From Channa striata (taxonomy: Eukaryota > Chordata > Actinopteri > Anabantiformes > Channidae): 64,000 bases of DNA. Made by a program: the position numbers and the translations under genes. Of the stretch, positions 60,801 through 64,000 are shown in pieces (the stretch's first letter is position 1; the number at the start of each line of letters is the position of its first letter). The notes beneath the pieces are model-generated. The model was not told the DNA's origin. It did no database searches and worked only from the letters and a program-made list of their open reading frames with translations. The stretch covers positions 1 through 64,000 of the forward strand of contig JAUPFM010000091.1 in assembly GCA_033026295.1 (NCBI GenBank), written 5' to 3'.

Positions 60801-63800
60801 TGAACAATTTCTGCACCAAACTCAAATAAAACTGTGTCTGCCTTCTTATTTAGCCTAAATCCACCCAGGAGAGACTCAATATAAGCTTGTGGCATGTTTC
60901 CTTAAAAGACAGTCAATGCATGTAATTCAAGCATCTTTTATGCTTGTAATCGCCTTTTCTCAGCGAGAAAAAGCTGTTTGAAGCCAAGCTTGTATTTAAC
61001 AATTTCTGCACCAAACTCAAATGAAACTTAGTCTGCCTTCTTATTTAGCCTAAATCCACTCAGCAGAACTAATAAATATGGTTGTGGGATGTTTCCTTAA
61101 AAGACAGTCAATGCATGTAATTCAAACATCCTTTAATGCTCGTAATCGCCTTTTCTCAGCGAGAAAATGCTGTTTTGAAGCCAAGCTTGTATTGAACAAT
61201 TTCTGCACCAAACTCAAATAAAACTGTGTCTGCCTTCTTATTTAGCTTAAATCCACTGAGCAGAACATATAAACAGGCTTGTGGGACGTTTCCTTAAAAG
61301 ACAGTCAATGCATGTAATTCAAGCATCCTTTTATGCTCATAATCGCCTTTTCTCAGCGAGAAAATGCTGATTTGAAGCCAAGCTTGTATTGAACAATTTC
61401 TGCACCAAACTCAAATAAAACTGTGTCTGCCTTCTTATTTAGCTTAAATCCACTCAGGAAAGACTGAAAATAAGCTTGTGGCATGTTTCCTTAAAAGACA
61501 GTAAATGCATTTAATTCAAGCATCCTTTGATGCTGCAATCGCCTTTTCTCAGCGAGAAAATGCTGTTTTGAAGCCAAGCTTGTATTGAACAATTTCTGCA
61601 CCAAACTCAAATAAAACTGTGTCTGCCTTCTTATTTAGCCTAAATCCACCCAGGAGAGACTCAATATAAGCTTGTGGCATGTTTCCTTAAAAGACAGTCA
61701 ATGCATGTAATTCAAGCATCTTTTTATGCTCATGTCGCCTTTTCTCAGCGAGAAAAAGCTGTTTTGAAGCCAAGCTTGTATTTAACAATTTCTGCACCAA
61801 ACTCAAATGAAACTGTGTCTGCCTTCTTATTTAGCCTAAATCCACTCAGCAGAACTAATAAATATGGTTGTGGGATGTTTCCTTAAAAGACAGTCAATGC
61901 ATGTAATTCAAACATCCTTTTATGCTCTTAATCGCCTTTTCTCAGCGAGAAAATGCTGTTTTAAGCCAAGCTTGTATTGAACAATTTCTGCACCAAACTC
62001 AAATGAAACTATGTCTGCCTTCTTATTTAGCCTAAATCCACTCAGCAGAGACTGAAAATAAACTTGTGGCATGTTTCCTTAAAAGACAGTAAATGCATGT
62101 AATTCAAGCATCCTTTTATGCTCACTTAATCGCCTTTTCTCAGCGAGAAAATGCTGTTTGAACCAAGCTTGTATTGAACAATTTCTGCACCAAACTCAAA
62201 TAAAACTGTGTCTGCCTTCTTATTTAGCCTAAATCCACTCAGGAGAGACTCAAAATAAGCTTGTGGGATGTTTCTTTAAAAGACAGTCAATGCATGTAAT
62301 TCAAGCATCCTTTTATGCTCAGAATCGCCTTTTCTCAGCGAGAAAATGCTGTTTTGAAGCCAAGCTTGTATTGAACAATTTCTGCACCAAACTCAAATGA
62401 AACTGTGTCTGCCTTCTTATTTAGCCTAAATCCACTCAGCAGAACATATAAACAAGCTTGTGGGATGTTTCCTTAAAAGACAGTCAATGCATGTAATTCA
62501 AACATCTTTTTATGGTCGCAATCGCCTTTTCTCAGCGAGAAAATGCTGTTTTGAAGCCAAGCTTGTATTGAACAATTTCTGCACCAAACTCAAATGAAAC
62601 TGTGTCTGCCTTCTTATTTAGCCTAAATCCACTCAGCAGAACTAATAAATATGGTTGTGGGATGTTTCCTTAAAAGGCAGTCAATGCATGTAATTCAAAC
62701 ATCCTTTTATGCTCATAATCGCCTTTTCTCAGGGAGAAATGCTGTTTTGAAGCCAAGCTTGTATTGAACAATTTCTGCACCAAACTCAAATGAAACTGTG
62801 TCTGCCTTCTTATTTAGCCTAAATCCACTCAGCAGAACTAATAAATATGGTTGTGGGATGTTTCCTTAAAAGGCAGTCAATGCATGTAATTCAAACATCC
62901 TTTTATGCTCATAATCGCCTTTTCTCAGGGAGAAATGCTGTTTTGAAGCCAAGCTTGTATTGAACAATTTCTGCACCAAACTCAAATAAAACTGTGTCTG
63001 CCTTCTTATTTAGCCTAAATCCACTCAGCAGAACATATAAACAAGCTTGTGGGATGTTTCCTTAAAAGACAGTCAATGCATGTAATTCAAGCATCCTTTT
63101 ATGCTCTTAATCGCCTTTTCTCAGCGAGAAAATGCTGTTTTGAAGCCAAGCTTGTATTGAACAATTTCTGCACCAAACTCAAATGAAACTGTGTCTGCCT
63201 TCTTATTTAGCCTAAATCCACTCAGCAGAACTAATAAATATGGTTGTGGGATGTTTCCTTAAAAGACAGTAAATGCATGTAATTCAAGCATCCTTTTATG
63301 CTCATAATCGCCTTTTCTCAGCGAGAAAATGCTGTTTTGAAGCCAAGCTTGTATTGAACAATTTCTGCACCAAACTCAAATAAAACTGTGTCTGCCTTCT
63401 TATTTATCCTAAATCCACTCAGCAGAACATATAAACAAGCTTGTGGGATGTTTCCTTAAAAGACAGTCAATGCATGTAATTCAAACATCTTTTATGGTGC
63501 AATCGCCTTTTCTCAGCGAGAAAATGCTGTTTTGAAACCAAGCTTGTATTGAACAATTTCTGCACCAAACTCAAATGAAACTGTGTCTGCCTTCTTATTT
63601 AGCCTAAATCCACTCAGCAGAACTAATAAATATGGTTGTGGGATGTTTCCTTAAAAGGCAGTCAATGCATGTAATTCAAACATCCTTTTATGCTCAATAA
63701 TCGCCTTTTCTCAGGGAGAAATGCTGTTTTGAAGCCAAGCTTGTATTGAACAATTTCTGCACCAAACTCAAATAAAACTGTGTCTGCCTTCTTATTTAGC
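57900..63800 (-). repeat. Two copies of a 15-monomer higher-order repeat, right arm
   Basis: Rare variants recur at about 2945-2952 bp: CATCCTTTAATGC near 58177 and 61127, AGGCTTGTGGGACGTTTCC near 58323 and 61277, ATGCTGATTTGAAGCC near 58420 and 61366, ATCCTTTGATGC near 58571 and 61523, CAGCAGAGACTGAAAATAAAC near 59092 and 62042, and ATGGTCGCAATCG near 59563 and 62513. The monomers compared match closely apart from the token and short homopolymers. Confidence 0.85.
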
Positions 63801-64000
63801 CTAAATCCACTCAGCACAACATATAAACAAGCTTGTGGGATGTTTCCTTAAAAGACAGTCAATGCATGTAATTCAAGCATCCTTTTATGCTCGCAATCGC
63901 CTTTTCTCAGCGAGAAAATGCTGTTTTGAAGCCAAGCTTGTATTGAACAATTTCTGCACCAAACTCAAATGAAACTGTGTCTGCCTTCTTATTTAGCCTA

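Larger units (their letters stand above)
52678..64000 (-). repeat. 196-bp satellite array, right block, reverse orientation
   Basis: About 58 monomers continuing the reverse orientation to the window edge, so the array extends beyond 64000. Classes A to D are all present, with class D near 53000, 57515, 57910, 58697, 60865 and 61648. No other feature is seen. Confidence 0.97.

Noticed and set aside
1..64000. Primate alpha satellite (171 bp) or another named satellite
   Set aside because: The period is about 196 bp, the monomer does not match the alpha satellite pattern known to me, and no CENP-B box is visible in the common monomer pattern. I could not match it to another named family from memory.

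Overview
This window is eukaryotic repeat DNA with no protein-coding gene that I can support. About 59.6 kb of the 64 kb is one AT-rich satellite family with a monomer of about 196 bp (roughly 300 copies, most with one or two HindIII sites). Two GC-rich elements of about 2.2 kb interrupt it. The long homogenised array, the higher-order repeats, the CpG-rich inserts and the NRF1-type sites in them suggest a pericentromeric, centromeric or subtelomeric block of an animal, probably a vertebrate. I do not recognise the satellite by name and cannot name the species.

Layout. 1-12694: satellite in the orientation I call forward. 12695-14958: GC-rich element copy 1 (called E1). 14959-32275: forward satellite. 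About 32276: the array turns over. 32276-50504: satellite in reverse orientation. 50505-52677: GC-rich element copy 2 (E2), with a rearranged 5' end. 52678-64000: reverse satellite. Monomers fall into at least four classes, defined by a variable stretch of about 25 bp, and are arranged in modules. The clearest are 15-monomer units (26.2-32.1 kb and about 57.9-63.8 kb), a 15/19-monomer pattern that differs by a 4-monomer module (38.2-45.4 kb), a duplication at 16-monomer offset (17.9-22.7 kb) and 6-monomer duplications (10.1-12.4 and 54.7-57.0 kb).

The element has a short 5' region, a CpG-rich promoter-like segment with two GCGCATGCGC palindromes, two long polypyrimidine tracts, four units of 71-80 bp and then 1.1-1.4 kb of GC-rich minisatellite. 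Its ends read CCCT...AGGG next to TTAA/TTAT/ATAA, as in piggyBac-type transposons, but no transposase is present. Both copies point the same way on the + strand although the satellite around them is inverted, so the two insertions are opposite relative to the monomer, yet they replace the same roughly 33 bp of it.

The most striking signal is a hypervariable token of about 1-7 nt at one fixed position in every monomer, beside a 7-bp dyad. Repeat pairs that are otherwise identical over about 190 bp, including private variants, usually differ there. One side of each element insertion and the array inversion also fall at or within about 10 bp of this token. This may be a true hypermutable or breakage site, or a systematic consensus-calling error; raw reads would decide.
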